Source: Acidobacteriota bacterium (GTDB taxonomy: Bacteria; Acidobacteriota; Blastocatellia; Pyrinomonadales; Pyrinomonadaceae). From it: a stretch of DNA of 64,000 nt. How positions within the stretch are numbered: the stretch's first letter is position 1; each line of letters starts with the position of its first letter. The stretch lies in the NCBI GenBank assembly GCA_016715115.1, contig JADKBM010000016.1:124001-188000 (forward strand). Reading direction: 5' to 3'. Both the position numbers and the translations under genes were made by a program. This document shows, in pieces, positions 1 through 9,574 of the stretch. The notes beneath the pieces were generated by a model. It saw only the letters and a program-made list of their open reading frames with translations, searched no databases and was not told where the DNA came from.

Positions 1-1436
1 TTGCGATTTTTCGGGAAGACGCGCGCCGAACCGAAAAACCCGAGATTGTTGTTCGTTCCGAAATCACGCTTGACGCGCAAGACCGAGAAGAAGGCGTTTT
101 TGTCCACGAATTCCTCGATCGATCCGCAGTTTCGGCCGGGATTCGTCGCGCGTTCACGCTGACAGATCGCCAACTCCGTGCGTTCGTCCTCGGAATAGTT
201 CCCCGGCGCGTTGTCGGACGCCGCGAGAAACCCGAACGATGTTTTGCCGATCTTGCCGGTCAGTTTCGCGGCGATGTCGGGGTCGACGATCGTCCGCGAG
301 TAAAACGGTTGAAGCGGCGAACTGAAGATCTCCTGGCCTTCGAGAAAGAATGGCCGTTTCTCCTGAAAGAAGATCGGAAAACGCTGATTCGCCGTGACCA
401 CCGGCGCGTCGGCCTCGATCTCTGCGAAATCGGGATTGAACGCGGCGTCGAGCGTCACGTTCGGCGTGATCGTATATTTAAGCGTCACGCCGATATCCTG
501 CTTGACGGGCTCGTTGACGAATCGACCGGGATCCCGGATCCCGCCCGGATTGAAGATCGGATGATACCGGTTGGCGTTGACGGTCGATCTTGGAATCGTC
601 CGGTTTCGCCGTCCTGTTTCCGAGAGCGTTACGCTTGGAACGATCTCGAGCGTTCGTTCCGACCTTATTTCGTCGAGCCCCGTGATGCGACCGTGTTTTA
701 CGAGCGCTCCGGCAACATCCCGATCGTCAGGCAACCACTGATCGAGTTCGTCGTTAAGTCGTTCGATATTGCGCGCGACATTGAAGCCCCAGTGCTTGCC
801 TTTGCCGGCCGAGTATCTTAGGGACTTGAATGGGATCTTCACCTCAACCGACCAACCCCAGTCTTCGATGACTCCTTTTGACTCCATCACGATATCGATC
901 GAGAAGTCCGCGCCTTGCCGGCTGCCTTCTGTAAAAACGCCGTCCTGCTGGATGCCGAGCGGATTGAAACCGAGAAGATACGCACGCCGTTGATCGTCAT
1001 AGGTGTCGAGCCAGACGCGGACGTTGTCTTCGCCAAAGACCGAATCGCGTTTGGCCACCGTCGCGCGGATCTTGTCGGGCTCGTCCCAGCACTTGAAAGC
1101 GATGTAGAGGTTCTTTTCGTCGTAAACCAAATAGACCTCGGTCGGTTTCGACGGCGCGGTGTTGTAGCCCGGATTGGTTTGGTAGAAATCTTTGAAGACC
1201 GCGGCCTGTTTCCAGATCTCCTCGTCGGGTTTGCCGTCGATCGACGGACCGGTCTCGATAAACGGGATCTTGATCGAACCGCGCTTTTCGGCTGGAACTT
1301 CAACCTTCGAACCGCGCGAGTCGCCCCTGGAATCGGAAACGCCCGCCTCGGTCGTGTTTTTGACGTTCTGCTCCGCCTGCGCTTGAACCGCAAACGAAAA
1401 GAACAAGATCGAAATCAGGATCCGAGGCAATCTCAT
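1..1436 (-). CDS. CBM9-like/DUF5916 outer-membrane protein, partial
   Basis: Open frame running off the left edge; about 478 codons of the N-terminal part are present. The start at 1434-1436 opens a signal peptide (MRLPRILISILFFSFAVQAQ). An N-terminal carbohydrate-binding family 9-like domain follows (DGKPDEEIWKQA, YDEKNLYIAFKCWDE), then the DUF5916 region (GVTLKYTITPN, ANQRFPIFFQEKRPFF). It is very similar along its whole visible length to the next minus-strand gene, so the two are tandem paralogues. In this family the C-terminal half is a predicted outer-membrane beta barrel; that half lies outside the window. The true substrate is unknown. A short extra stretch (around 130-190) compared with the paralogue falls before the EEFVDKNAFF motif. 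Confidence 0.85.
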   Translation of the reverse strand, partial: MRLPRILISILFFSFAVQAQAEQNVKNTTEAGVSDSRGDSRGSKVEVPAEKRGSIKIPFIETGPSIDGKPDEEIWKQAAVFKDFYQTNPGYNTAPSKPTEVYLVYDEKNLYIAFKCWDEPDKIRATVAKRDSVFGEDNVRVWLDTYDDQRRAYLLGFNPLGIQQDGVFTEGSRQGADFSIDIVMESKGVIEDWGWSVEVKIPFKSLRYSAGKGKHWGFNVARNIERLNDELDQWLPDDRDVAGALVKHGRITGLDEIRSERTLEIVPSVTLSETGRRNRTIPRSTVNANRYHPIFNPGGIRDPGRFVNEPVKQDIGVTLKYTITPNVTLDAAFNPDFAEIEADAPVVTANQRFPIFFQEKRPFFLEGQEIFSSPLQPFYSRTIVDPDIAAKLTGKIGKTSFGFLAASDNAPGNYSEDERTELAICQRERATNPGRNCGSIEEFVDKNAFFSVLRVKRDFGTNNNLGFFGSARVFPKNR

Positions 1437-1667
1437 AAAACAATCAACAAGACGAAAAATCGCGAGCAACCGCAGGAAAGCAACGTGCTGAGACGCAATT
1501 ATAGCCGGATTGTTTCAAAAAAATCGCTCTTTTGAAAATGGGTCAAGCCCAGATTTCGGAACGGAGACAGGTTTCGAAGAGTTTTGTCGGGCGCGGATAC
1601 CGCATGCGTTTCTGATCCAAGATTCCAGGTATTCCAGGTTTACGATCAATACCGTCCTTTCGGATTT

Positions 1668-2027
1668 GGGAGCTTTGAAAAACCCACTTAACGGCGGTCT
1701 CGGTGCAGTTTCCGACACAGACGGACACAGATGGATCGGATGCAAGAGGATAGTTCGAAACCAGCGTTTCTCTATCGATTGAAACAAATTCGCTCCATCC
1801 ATCCAATCTGTGTTCTGGAGGAAACGCGATTTGCTTCCTTCATGTCGGTTTTTCAAAGCTCCCAATTTTTGAAAAACCTGCTTGATTGAAGCGACAGGCC
1901 GTTCTTGACACAGATGAACACGGATGGGTCGAGACAAAACGATGATTTGAGACGAATTCGTCGCCATCACGGTCTAAAATATATATGAACTCATCCCGCC
2001 GATCCGTGTTCATCTGTGGTTAAACGC
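1668..2027. repeat. Dispersed intergenic repeats with inverted arms
   Basis: The 750 bp between the two paralogues holds no convincing gene. An 18-base arm reading gggagctttgaaaaaccc at 1668-1685 recurs inverted at 1847-1863. A further block at 1866-1926 (tgcttgattgaagcgacagg) and another at 1983-2027 (ccgatccgtgttcatctgtg) both recur, inverted, near 15.72-15.88 kb. These are non-coding dispersed repeats; their mechanism of spread is not visible. Confidence 0.7.
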
Positions 2028-2193
2028 CGCTGATTTCCCTCGAGCCGGTATTTAAGAGCTCCTGAATCTGGAATCCCAGATTTCGGATATTTCGGATTTC
2101 AGATTTCAGATGTTTCAGATCTCAGATTTTTGCAGACGCATCCGCAACGCGGCGGATGCGTCTGCCGTTAACTTGGAGTCTGTCGGAAAAGTC

Positions 2194-4731
2194 TCAGAAG
2201 CTTTTACGGAACAAGTACGACGCGCGAATGAAGAACGTCCGGCTGTTGCGTTCGAAGCGCGGCTCCAACTGCCCGGTGTAAGGGCTGAAACCGTTGTAGT
2301 TCGCGTTGTCGTTGTAACCTATATAAAAGGCCGTCCCGGGATTCGGGTTCCAACCGAAGAGCACCTGCCCGCTGGCGTTGCGGGTCAGCGTGTCGTAATC
2401 GAGCCGCAAACGGGTGTACGTAAACCTCGAAAACTGGTACGTGGAACGGATCGAAACGATGTTCGTATCGAACGCGACCCGTCCGGAATCGTTCCGTTTC
2501 AAGCGGCTTTTCCGGTAGCTGAACGACATCCGAAGCGGATCGGTCGGCTTGTATTCCAGTCCGGCCTCGGCGTCGAACTGATAACCCTTTCCGGGATCGA
2601 GCCCCGGATAGTCGCCGGCCGTGTTCGGGTTCTGCTGAAATCGGGCGAGCCACGCCAAATACGCCGGACTGACGCGGTCGAAACTGCCGCCGGCGCCGAA
2701 ATCATAGTCGAAAGAATTAAAGATCGAACCGATGAAACCGTACGCGTTGAACCGTTTGTTGAAATTCTTGTTGATGTTGAAACTGAAATAGGGCTGATAG
2801 GCCGACCGCTCGGAATTCCCGAAGAAGGCGCCGGCCCGGTTGGCGGCGCGCTTCGGGCCGAATTCCTCTTCGAAGAGCCGTTCGTAGCTGACACCGCCTT
2901 CGGTATAGATGAACGTGTTTCCCTGCAAATTCAAGTTCAGGTTCATTCCCGCGACGCCGTTCTGCGATCTTCCCTGCCAATCAAACCCGAGCCGCGCGAA
3001 TTGATTCCAATTGGCGCGAATGATCGTCGCCTTCGGGTTCGATTTCGTGCTGAACCGGTTCGCGAGCAGGATCGAATTCGTATTCGTCCGTTGGGTAAAG
3101 CCCGAATCGGCGCGATAATCGGACGTCCGCCCCGAAGCCTCGATGTACCAACCGCTCGTGTCCGCCGTTCGGTCGAGACTCCAGTGGTAGGCGAACCCGT
3201 TGCCGCTGCGGTACTGCGCGCGATCCTGTTCGGGGTCGTAGAAGAACTTCCGCGAGTGGGTTCCGAGCGCCTGAAACGTCATCACGGTCTGGTCGTCGAA
3301 CTTGTACGTTCCGTCGAACCCGCCGACGAAATTCCGGTTTTTGGGGAAAACGCGGGCCGTGCCGAAGAATCCGATGTTGTTGTTTTTTCCAAAGTCGCGT
3401 TTCACTCGCAAAACGGTGAAAAACGCATTCTTGTCGACAAACTCATCGATCCGCGGCCGGATCACTGGATCATTCCGCTCGTCTTCCGAGTAGTTGCCGG
3501 GGGCGTTGTCCGAGGCTGCGAGAAAACCGAACGATGTCTTTCCGATCTTGCCGGTCAGTTTCGCGGCGAAATCGGGATCGACGATCGTCCGCGAGTAAAA
3601 CGGCTGGAGCGGAGAATCGAAGATGTCCTTTCCTTCAAGAAAAAATGGGCGTTTCTCCTGAAAAAAGATCGGAAAACGCTGATTCGCTGTGACGACCGGC
3701 GCATCGGCCTCGATCTCGGCGAAATCCGGATTTATCGCGGCGTCGAGCGTGATGTTCGGCGTGATCGTGTACTTCAATGTCACTCCGATATCCTGTTTGA
3801 CAGGTTCGTTGACGAAACGGCCCGGATCCCGAATTCCGTTCGGATTGAAGACCGGGTGATAGCCGTTGGCGTTAACCGTCGATATCGGAAACGTTCGCGT
3901 CCGGCGCCCGGTTTCTGAGAGCGTGATGCTCGGAACGATCTCGAGCGTCCGCTCGGACTTGATCTCATCGAGCCCGGAGATCTTTCCGTGCTTGACGAGA
4001 AAACCTGAGACATCGCGGTCGTCAGGCAACCATTGGTCGAACTCGTCATTCAAGCGGTCGATGTTGCGCGCCACGTTGAAACCCCAGTTCTTGCCCTTTC
4101 CGGCCGCGTAACGAAGCGATTTGAACGGGATCTTGGCCTCGACCGACCAGCCCCAGTCTTCGATGACGCCTTTCGATTCCATCACGATATCGACAGAAAA
4201 GTCGGCTCCCTGCTGACTCCCTTCGGTAAATATCCCGTCCTGCTGGATCCCGAGCGGATTGAATCCGAGAATGTACGCGCGACGCTGATCGTCGTAGGTG
4301 TCGAGCCAGACACGGACATTGTCTTCGTTGAATATCTGATCGCGTTTCGCGACCGTCGCTCGGATCTTGTCACGCTCGTCCCAACACTTGAACGCAATAT
4401 ACAAATGCTTTTCGTCGTAAACGACATAGACTTCCGTCGGCTTCGACGGCGCGGTGTTGTAGCCGGGATTCGTCTGGTAGAAATCCTTGAAGACGGCGGC
4501 CTGTTTCCAGATCTCTTCGTCGATCTTTCCGTCTATCACGGGAACGGCTTCGATCTTCGGGATCTTTATCGGGCGGCGCTTTTCGGCAGGTGCCTCGATC
4601 TTCGATCCTTTGGTGTCAACTTTCGTATCCACAACCGCCGCATCGGTATTGGCATTGCCGCCCTGAACCGTTTGCCCTTGAACAATGAATAAAGGCGCAA
4701 GAAAAAATAGCAGAGCAAATACAACTCTCAT
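2194..4731 (-). CDS. CBM9-like/DUF5916 outer-membrane protein
   Basis: 845 residues. A signal peptide (MRVVFALLFFLAPLFIVQGQ) is followed by a CBM9-like beta-sandwich at about residues 50-220 (VIDGKIDEEIWKQA; YDEKHLYIAFKCWDERD). The long DUF5916 region follows, predicted to form an outer-membrane barrel. The protein ends in a phenylalanine after FFIRASYLFRKSF, the terminal aromatic signature expected for BAM-inserted barrels. A Shine-Dalgarno-like AGAGGTG precedes the ATG. It is a paralogue of the partial gene at the left edge. Families of this type are common in Acidobacteriota and Bacteroidota and are thought to act at the cell surface, perhaps on glycans; the exact ligand is not known. Confidence 0.88.
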   Translation of the reverse strand: MRVVFALLFFLAPLFIVQGQTVQGGNANTDAAVVDTKVDTKGSKIEAPAEKRRPIKIPKIEAVPVIDGKIDEEIWKQAAVFKDFYQTNPGYNTAPSKPTEVYVVYDEKHLYIAFKCWDERDKIRATVAKRDQIFNEDNVRVWLDTYDDQRRAYILGFNPLGIQQDGIFTEGSQQGADFSVDIVMESKGVIEDWGWSVEAKIPFKSLRYAAGKGKNWGFNVARNIDRLNDEFDQWLPDDRDVSGFLVKHGKISGLDEIKSERTLEIVPSITLSETGRRTRTFPISTVNANGYHPVFNPNGIRDPGRFVNEPVKQDIGVTLKYTITPNITLDAAINPDFAEIEADAPVVTANQRFPIFFQEKRPFFLEGKDIFDSPLQPFYSRTIVDPDFAAKLTGKIGKTSFGFLAASDNAPGNYSEDERNDPVIRPRIDEFVDKNAFFTVLRVKRDFGKNNNIGFFGTARVFPKNRNFVGGFDGTYKFDDQTVMTFQALGTHSRKFFYDPEQDRAQYRSGNGFAYHWSLDRTADTSGWYIEASGRTSDYRADSGFTQRTNTNSILLANRFSTKSNPKATIIRANWNQFARLGFDWQGRSQNGVAGMNLNLNLQGNTFIYTEGGVSYERLFEEEFGPKRAANRAGAFFGNSERSAYQPYFSFNINKNFNKRFNAYGFIGSIFNSFDYDFGAGGSFDRVSPAYLAWLARFQQNPNTAGDYPGLDPGKGYQFDAEAGLEYKPTDPLRMSFSYRKSRLKRNDSGRVAFDTNIVSIRSTYQFSRFTYTRLRLDYDTLTRNASGQVLFGWNPNPGTAFYIGYNDNANYNGFSPYTGQLEPRFERNSRTFFIRASYLFRKSF

Positions 4732-4849
4732 ACGTCACCTCTGTGTCGTCAAATAAATGGTATGAATGCGATGAGAAAACAGGCCGTCAATTAACTAGAA
4801 CGACGCCAAAACGAATTAGTTTCACAAAAAGTCCTAATTGTTGGACATC

Positions 4850-6748
4850 TCAATTGGCCGAATTGATGCTCATCGAGGTTCGGATCACGAGCCGGCCGTC
4901 TTCGGCGGAGAATGTGAAGTTGTTGCCGCCATCGCCGAGTTTGTAGGTGTAGTTTTCGCTCTCGTTTCCAACGAAGACAAACGGCAGCCCGTTGGCTTCG
5001 ACCGATCGCGTGTTCGATGTGATGGTCGCGTTCGGCGACCCGGGCAGCGTCAGGATCACGGTGCCGTCGACGGCTTCCGCGCGAAAGCTGTCGAATTCGC
5101 CTTCGAGACTGATCTCGCCGTCAACCGTTTCGGCCACGGCATCGCCCCGAAAACCGATCACGCGGACGCGGCCGTCGGTGTTTTTGACCGCGAGTTTGCC
5201 GTCGACGTCACGAACGTTTACGGCTTCGTCACCGCCTTCGACGCGAATGTCGCCGGAAACGTTCTCCAGCCTGATCTCGCCATCGGACGTCAATCGCAAG
5301 TTGGATTTCCTGGGCACCATCACCTCGATCCGCACGCTTGCTCCGCCGCCTGGACAATCTTCGCAGACGGCCTCGTTCTCGACAGAGATGTTGACATCGG
5401 ATCCCGAACTCACCGCCTTGACCTCAAGCGGTTTCGGCGCCCGGTTCTCGGAGATCCGGGTGACCGTGTATTCAACCACCGGCCGGTCCCAACCGCGAAC
5501 GCTGATCTCGGCGTCGTCCGCCTTGACCGTGACCGTCGGGACACCTTTTACGTCGAACGACTCCGATTTCTTGTCAATAACCGGCGGTCCGCCTATAAAA
5601 CGCGCATTTCGAAAGCGTTCGCGCATCTCGCGCTTCATCCGCTCCGCTTCGACCCGGATTCGTTTGAATTCCTCGGTCTTGATGAGTTCCTTCGAACGCT
5701 CAAATATTTCCGCCGACTGGCGCATCGCGTCTTGGGTCGCCTTTTCGATCTCGGGACGGGCCTTTTCAAACTCCTTCCGCGCCTCTTCCATTGCCTTGAC
5801 CGCTTCCTTGTTCGCCTTCCGAACCTCCGAATCGATCTTCGACAGTTCTTCGGCATCGGGCACGTCGAGCGTGTCCGACTCGTCCTCGCTCGATCGGGTC
5901 GGCAAGAGGTCGACCACCGGATTCGGATTGCGGCCGTCGGATTTGCGCTTGATCGTCAAAGGGCCGTTGATGCTGTTCAGTTTGATGGATGCTTCGCCGT
6001 TGCCGATCTTGCCGAAAAGATCGCGGCCGACATATCTTCCTTTTCGAACCGGAAGCCCAAAATCGTTGGTGATCGGTCCGTTCATCGAGTCGGCTTTGAC
6101 CGTCGCGTTGACGTCCGACGGGATCGTCAGGCTCACCGAGCCGTTTATCGTGCCGAGCGTGATGTTTCCGCTGCCCGCGAGTTGTTCGAAGTCGGCGACA
6201 ACGCCTCCGTTGACTGTCGAAAGATCGGCGACGCCACGCAGATTCTGTGCCCGGACCTGCCCGTTGACGGCCTTTGCCCTGGTCACATTTTGCGCGTTGG
6301 TGATGCTGATCGAGCCATTGACGGTCTCGATCTCGTCGAGAACCGCGTTTTTCGGGACCGTCAGACGATAATCGACGACGACTTTTCCCATTCGGTTCCA
6401 GCTTCCGCGATCCCTGTTTCGATACTCGGTCTCGATCGTCAGCGAATCTGATTTCGCGTCGATCTTGACCTCGACATCTTCAAGCCACTCCTTCGAGTCC
6501 GCCGTTTTGACGATCTCGAGCTTGACCTGATTGTTTTCCCAGGTGTCGATCGTGATCGAGCCGTTCACGTTTGAAACCGAGACGCGGCCGTTCGCGCTGA
6601 GCGGATAGGTCTGCTCGGAACGCTCGGTTTCGTCCGCGGCGGCGGTCGCCGGTTTGTTATCGTTCTGAAACTGATCTTGCCGGACGGGCAACGTGGCGTC
6701 CGAAGTCAGAATTCCGCTTGCGAGTAATAAAGAAAATAGCCAAGACAT
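4850..6748 (-). CDS. DUF4097 beta-strand-repeat protein with central coiled coil
   Basis: 632 residues. A short N-terminal hydrophobic segment suggests export. Two blocks of the DUF4097 beta-helix-like repeat are visible: residues about 50-250 (VSNVNGSITIDTW, LSTVNGGVVADF, LGTINGSVSLTIP) and 400-620 (VTVKADDAEISVRGW, LENVSGDIRVEGGDEAVNV, AEAVDGTVILTLPG). They are separated by a charged helical stretch (about 290-370, rich in K, E and R; EEARKEFEKARPEIEKATQD) likely to be a coiled coil. DUF4097 proteins are putative adhesin or cell-envelope stress components; the function is not established. It stands alone, about 120 bp from the upstream outer-membrane gene. Confidence 0.82.
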   Translation of the reverse strand: MSWLFSLLLASGILTSDATLPVRQDQFQNDNKPATAAADETERSEQTYPLSANGRVSVSNVNGSITIDTWENNQVKLEIVKTADSKEWLEDVEVKIDAKSDSLTIETEYRNRDRGSWNRMGKVVVDYRLTVPKNAVLDEIETVNGSISITNAQNVTRAKAVNGQVRAQNLRGVADLSTVNGGVVADFEQLAGSGNITLGTINGSVSLTIPSDVNATVKADSMNGPITNDFGLPVRKGRYVGRDLFGKIGNGEASIKLNSINGPLTIKRKSDGRNPNPVVDLLPTRSSEDESDTLDVPDAEELSKIDSEVRKANKEAVKAMEEARKEFEKARPEIEKATQDAMRQSAEIFERSKELIKTEEFKRIRVEAERMKREMRERFRNARFIGGPPVIDKKSESFDVKGVPTVTVKADDAEISVRGWDRPVVEYTVTRISENRAPKPLEVKAVSSGSDVNISVENEAVCEDCPGGGASVRIEVMVPRKSNLRLTSDGEIRLENVSGDIRVEGGDEAVNVRDVDGKLAVKNTDGRVRVIGFRGDAVAETVDGEISLEGEFDSFRAEAVDGTVILTLPGSPNATITSNTRSVEANGLPFVFVGNESENYTYKLGDGGNNFTFSAEDGRLVIRTSMSINSAN

Positions 6749-7038
6749 TACGGTATAACTCCTGAATTAATGTTGAATGAACAGGAAATGAACTTCCCTT
6801 TACGATGGAGATACACCGGCGGCGTCCCGTCTGTGACACTTTTTTAGACCGGCGGCGGGTTGTGAGTTTGATTCGCGCGTGTGTTAAAATCGGCTTTGTT
6901 TGACGCGCTCCAGTTCCGACATCGTTGACACGGAGATTTACGTTGAGTTCTGCCTCCGGGAAGCGTTCAATTTACATCGATTCCAGGATTTGCTAGCTTT
7001 ATACGTTTGAGCACGCGCGTGAACAGCGGAGAAGTAGG

Positions 7039-8274
7039 ATGAATTTAAGACGAACAAGGCTCCATATATTGCACCAGGCTGAAGATCTCAGCAAGGAAGC
7101 CAAGGCCGGCGTCTCTCTCCATTGCCACACGGAGCATTCCAAGGAAATGCTGGATTTTGTTCCGCATTATGCCGAAAAGCTACCGATAATCGCGTACTTC
7201 TGGCGGAAAGAACGCGACAAATACGAGAAGAAAGAGGGCAAGGGCATCGATTTTTCGACCGCTTACTGGTCGCCGCCGATGACCGCCCACGATGTTTACG
7301 AGATCGAGAAGACCCAGATCGAAGGGGCCGGCCTCGAAGCGATAGTCTCGCTTTCGGACCACGACAGCATCGACGGCAATATGCGCAACAGCGAGACGAA
7401 GCAGCTGTCGCACGCGCCGATCTCGCTCGAATGGACCGTTCCGTTCGAATACGGTTTTTTTCACGTCGGCGTCCATAACCTGCCGAAGGATCGGGCGGTC
7501 GAGATCACGAAGGATCTTTTGGCATACACTTTCAGCGGCGACGAAAATCCGTCCAACGAACGGCTTTCGGAGCTTTTCGCGATGCTTGGCGAGATACCGC
7601 AGGTGCTCGTGATCCTGAATCATCCGTTGTGGGACATTGAAATGGTCGGCAAGGAGCGTCACGAAGTTCTGCTCCGGCATTTCATCCGCGAGCACGGCCA
7701 ATGGATCCACGCGTTGGAGATAAACGGTTTCCGGACCTGGTCCGAAAATAAAGCGGTGATCGAAATGGCGGAAGCGCTCGGGATACCGATCTCGACCGGC
7801 GGCGACCGTCACGGCTGCAAACCGAACACGGTCATCAATCTGACGAACAGCAAATCGTTCGACGAGTTCGTCGAAGAGATCCGCGTCGAGAAACGAAGCG
7901 AGGTTGTCTTGATGCCCGAGTACAAACAACCTTTGCACTCGCGCCAGCTGCAATCGTTCTCGGAAATTCTGAAGCTATATCCGGAGTTTCCCGAGGAACG
8001 CCAACGTTGGTTCGATCGTGTTTTCTTTGACGTCGGGAACGGTTCAGGCTTGAATCCGCTTTCGGCCTACGGCTGGAAAAAGGGCGGGCCGACCTGGCTT
8101 CGCTGGGCGATCTGGACCCTCGGTTTTCTGGGAAGCCCGAAAATGCGTCCGTTTTTCGAGGCGGCGAGAAAGAAACGGGACCGCGTTCCGAAGGATGCGG
8201 CCGAAACGAAATTTGAAATTCCGAATTTGGAAGAGATCGCTCCGAAGAGCCTTTCTTCCGATGCGGTTTCATAG
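7039..8274 (+). CDS. PHP-domain metal-dependent hydrolase
   Basis: 411 residues. PHP-type metal-binding motifs are visible in order: SLHCHTEHSKE near the N-terminus, SLSDHDSIDGN at about residue 110, ILNHPLWD at about 195 and STGGDRHGC at about 255. PHP proteins are phosphoesterases or related hydrolases using two or three metal ions. It leads a forward cluster with two GT4 glycosyltransferases and a membrane protein, which suggests a role in surface-polymer or lipid-linked sugar metabolism (inference). No signal peptide is seen, so it should be cytoplasmic. Its substrate cannot be read from sequence. Confidence 0.8.
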   Translation: MNLRRTRLHILHQAEDLSKEAKAGVSLHCHTEHSKEMLDFVPHYAEKLPIIAYFWRKERDKYEKKEGKGIDFSTAYWSPPMTAHDVYEIEKTQIEGAGLEAIVSLSDHDSIDGNMRNSETKQLSHAPISLEWTVPFEYGFFHVGVHNLPKDRAVEITKDLLAYTFSGDENPSNERLSELFAMLGEIPQVLVILNHPLWDIEMVGKERHEVLLRHFIREHGQWIHALEINGFRTWSENKAVIEMAEALGIPISTGGDRHGCKPNTVINLTNSKSFDEFVEEIRVEKRSEVVLMPEYKQPLHSRQLQSFSEILKLYPEFPEERQRWFDRVFFDVGNGSGLNPLSAYGWKKGGPTWLRWAIWTLGFLGSPKMRPFFEAARKKRDRVPKDAAETKFEIPNLEEIAPKSLSSDAVS

Positions 8275-8303
8275 GAATCGAACTAAGGTGTCTTTTTCGT
8301 TTG

Positions 8304-8338
8304 GAGGCGGTCTGTTCGAGACTGCCTCTAAGCTTTTT
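8304..8338 (+). terminator. Terminator-like or attenuator hairpin
   Basis: Ten-base arms GAGGCGGTCT and AGACTGCCTC around the loop GTTCG are followed by a short T-rich run. It lies between the PHP gene stop and the glycosyltransferase start, so it may reduce read-through or act as a processing site. It also argues against an earlier start for the next gene. Confidence 0.5.
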
Positions 8339-8359
8339 CAAGTTATTGTGAAGGAAGTT

Positions 8360-9574
8360 TTGCGTGTCGCCTATTTTCCGGACTCGTTTCTGGAAGTCAA
8401 CGGCGTGGCGATGACAAGTAACAAGTTGGTGCGGTTTGTACGCAAGCGCGGATATCCGTTCCTCGTCGTCCACGCCGCGCCGAAGACCGAAACGGTTCAG
8501 GACGAGAACATCACTTTCGTCAGACTGAAGCGTTCGGTAACGTCGTTCGCGATGGACGAGGGGCTCAAATACGACCCGCTTTTTCAACGTCACACGAACC
8601 GCGTCCGGAAAGCGCTCGAAGAATTCAAACCCGACGTTTTTCACATTACGGGCCTTAATGACATCAGCATTATGGGCGCGTACCTTGCGTGGAAAATGGG
8701 GCTTCCGATGGTCGGTTCGTGGCACACGAACCTCCACGAATACGCGGCGCGCCGCCTGCGCGGGCGGCTCGGTTTCGTGCCCGAAAAACAGCGGTTCGGA
8801 TTCACGAACTTTCTCGAACGGAAGATACTTGACGGCGCGAAACTCTACTACAAAATGCCCCAGATCCTGCTGGCGCCGAACGATGAGTTGGTCGAAATGC
8901 TGGAAACGGGCACCGGACGCAAGGCGCGTCTGATGATCCGCGGAGTCGACACGGAGATCTTTTCGCCCGAAAAGCGAACGATCAACGACGGCATCGTCCG
9001 ATTCGGATTCTGCGGACGTTTGCGGGCTGAAAAGAACGTCCGGTTGCTCGCGGATCTCGAACGGAAACTGCTCGACGCCGGAAAAACGAACTTTCGATTT
9101 CTGATAATCGGCGAGGGCAACGAGCGTGATTTTCTTGAAAAGTCGATGAAGCAGGCCGACTTCACCGGTTTTCTGGAAGGCGAAGCGCTCTCGGAAGCCT
9201 ATGCGAATATGGATGTTTTCATCTTCCCGTCCGACACCGACGCCTTCGGCAACGTCGTTCAGGAAGCGAATGCGGCCGCGGTCCCGTGCATCGTCACCGA
9301 TCAGGGCGGTCCGAAATTCATCGTTCAGGAAGGCACGACCGGTCACGTCGCCCACTCGCTCGATGATTTCGTCAAGTATTCGATCGAGTTGTTGGACGAT
9401 CCGGAGAAACTGGCGGCAATGAAAAAAGCGTCCCGGGAGTTCGCGCTTTCGCGCTCGTGGGATGCGGTGTTCGACAAAGTTTATGAGGCGTACGCTGAAG
9501 CCAAGGTAACACTGGCGGAAAACCGGCGGAAAATTGCGGAACGGAAAGAAATTGCAAAAAGATCGAATGACTAA
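8360..9574 (+). CDS. GT4-family glycosyltransferase
   Basis: About 404 residues from a TTG start at 8360. This start is chosen because the protein then begins MRVAYFPDSFLEVNGVA, the classical GT-B N-terminus, and AAGG lies five bases upstream; GTG at 8348 is an alternative. GT-B fold signs include HITGLNDISIMGAYLAWKMG, the second-domain start RFGFCGRLRAEKNVRLL and the donor-binding FIFPSDTDAFGNVVQEANA with the E-x7-E pattern of GT4. It probably transfers a sugar from a nucleotide donor to a lipid or surface glycan; the acceptor is unknown. It overlaps the next gene by 8 bp, indicating co-transcription. Confidence 0.85.
   Translation: MRVAYFPDSFLEVNGVAMTSNKLVRFVRKRGYPFLVVHAAPKTETVQDENITFVRLKRSVTSFAMDEGLKYDPLFQRHTNRVRKALEEFKPDVFHITGLNDISIMGAYLAWKMGLPMVGSWHTNLHEYAARRLRGRLGFVPEKQRFGFTNFLERKILDGAKLYYKMPQILLAPNDELVEMLETGTGRKARLMIRGVDTEIFSPEKRTINDGIVRFGFCGRLRAEKNVRLLADLERKLLDAGKTNFRFLIIGEGNERDFLEKSMKQADFTGFLEGEALSEAYANMDVFIFPSDTDAFGNVVQEANAAAVPCIVTDQGGPKFIVQEGTTGHVAHSLDDFVKYSIELLDDPEKLAAMKKASREFALSRSWDAVFDKVYEAYAEAKVTLAENRRKIAERKEIAKRSND

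Noticed and set aside
2110..3918. A 602-codon plus-strand frame opposite the DUF5916 gene
   Set aside because: It is antisense to a clear family protein, rich in Arg/Val/Asp as expected of a mirror frame in GC-rich DNA, and lacks any domain.
4838..6451. Long plus-strand frames opposite the DUF4097 gene
   Set aside because: Mirror frames of the repeat-rich DUF4097 coding sequence; no start signals or domains.
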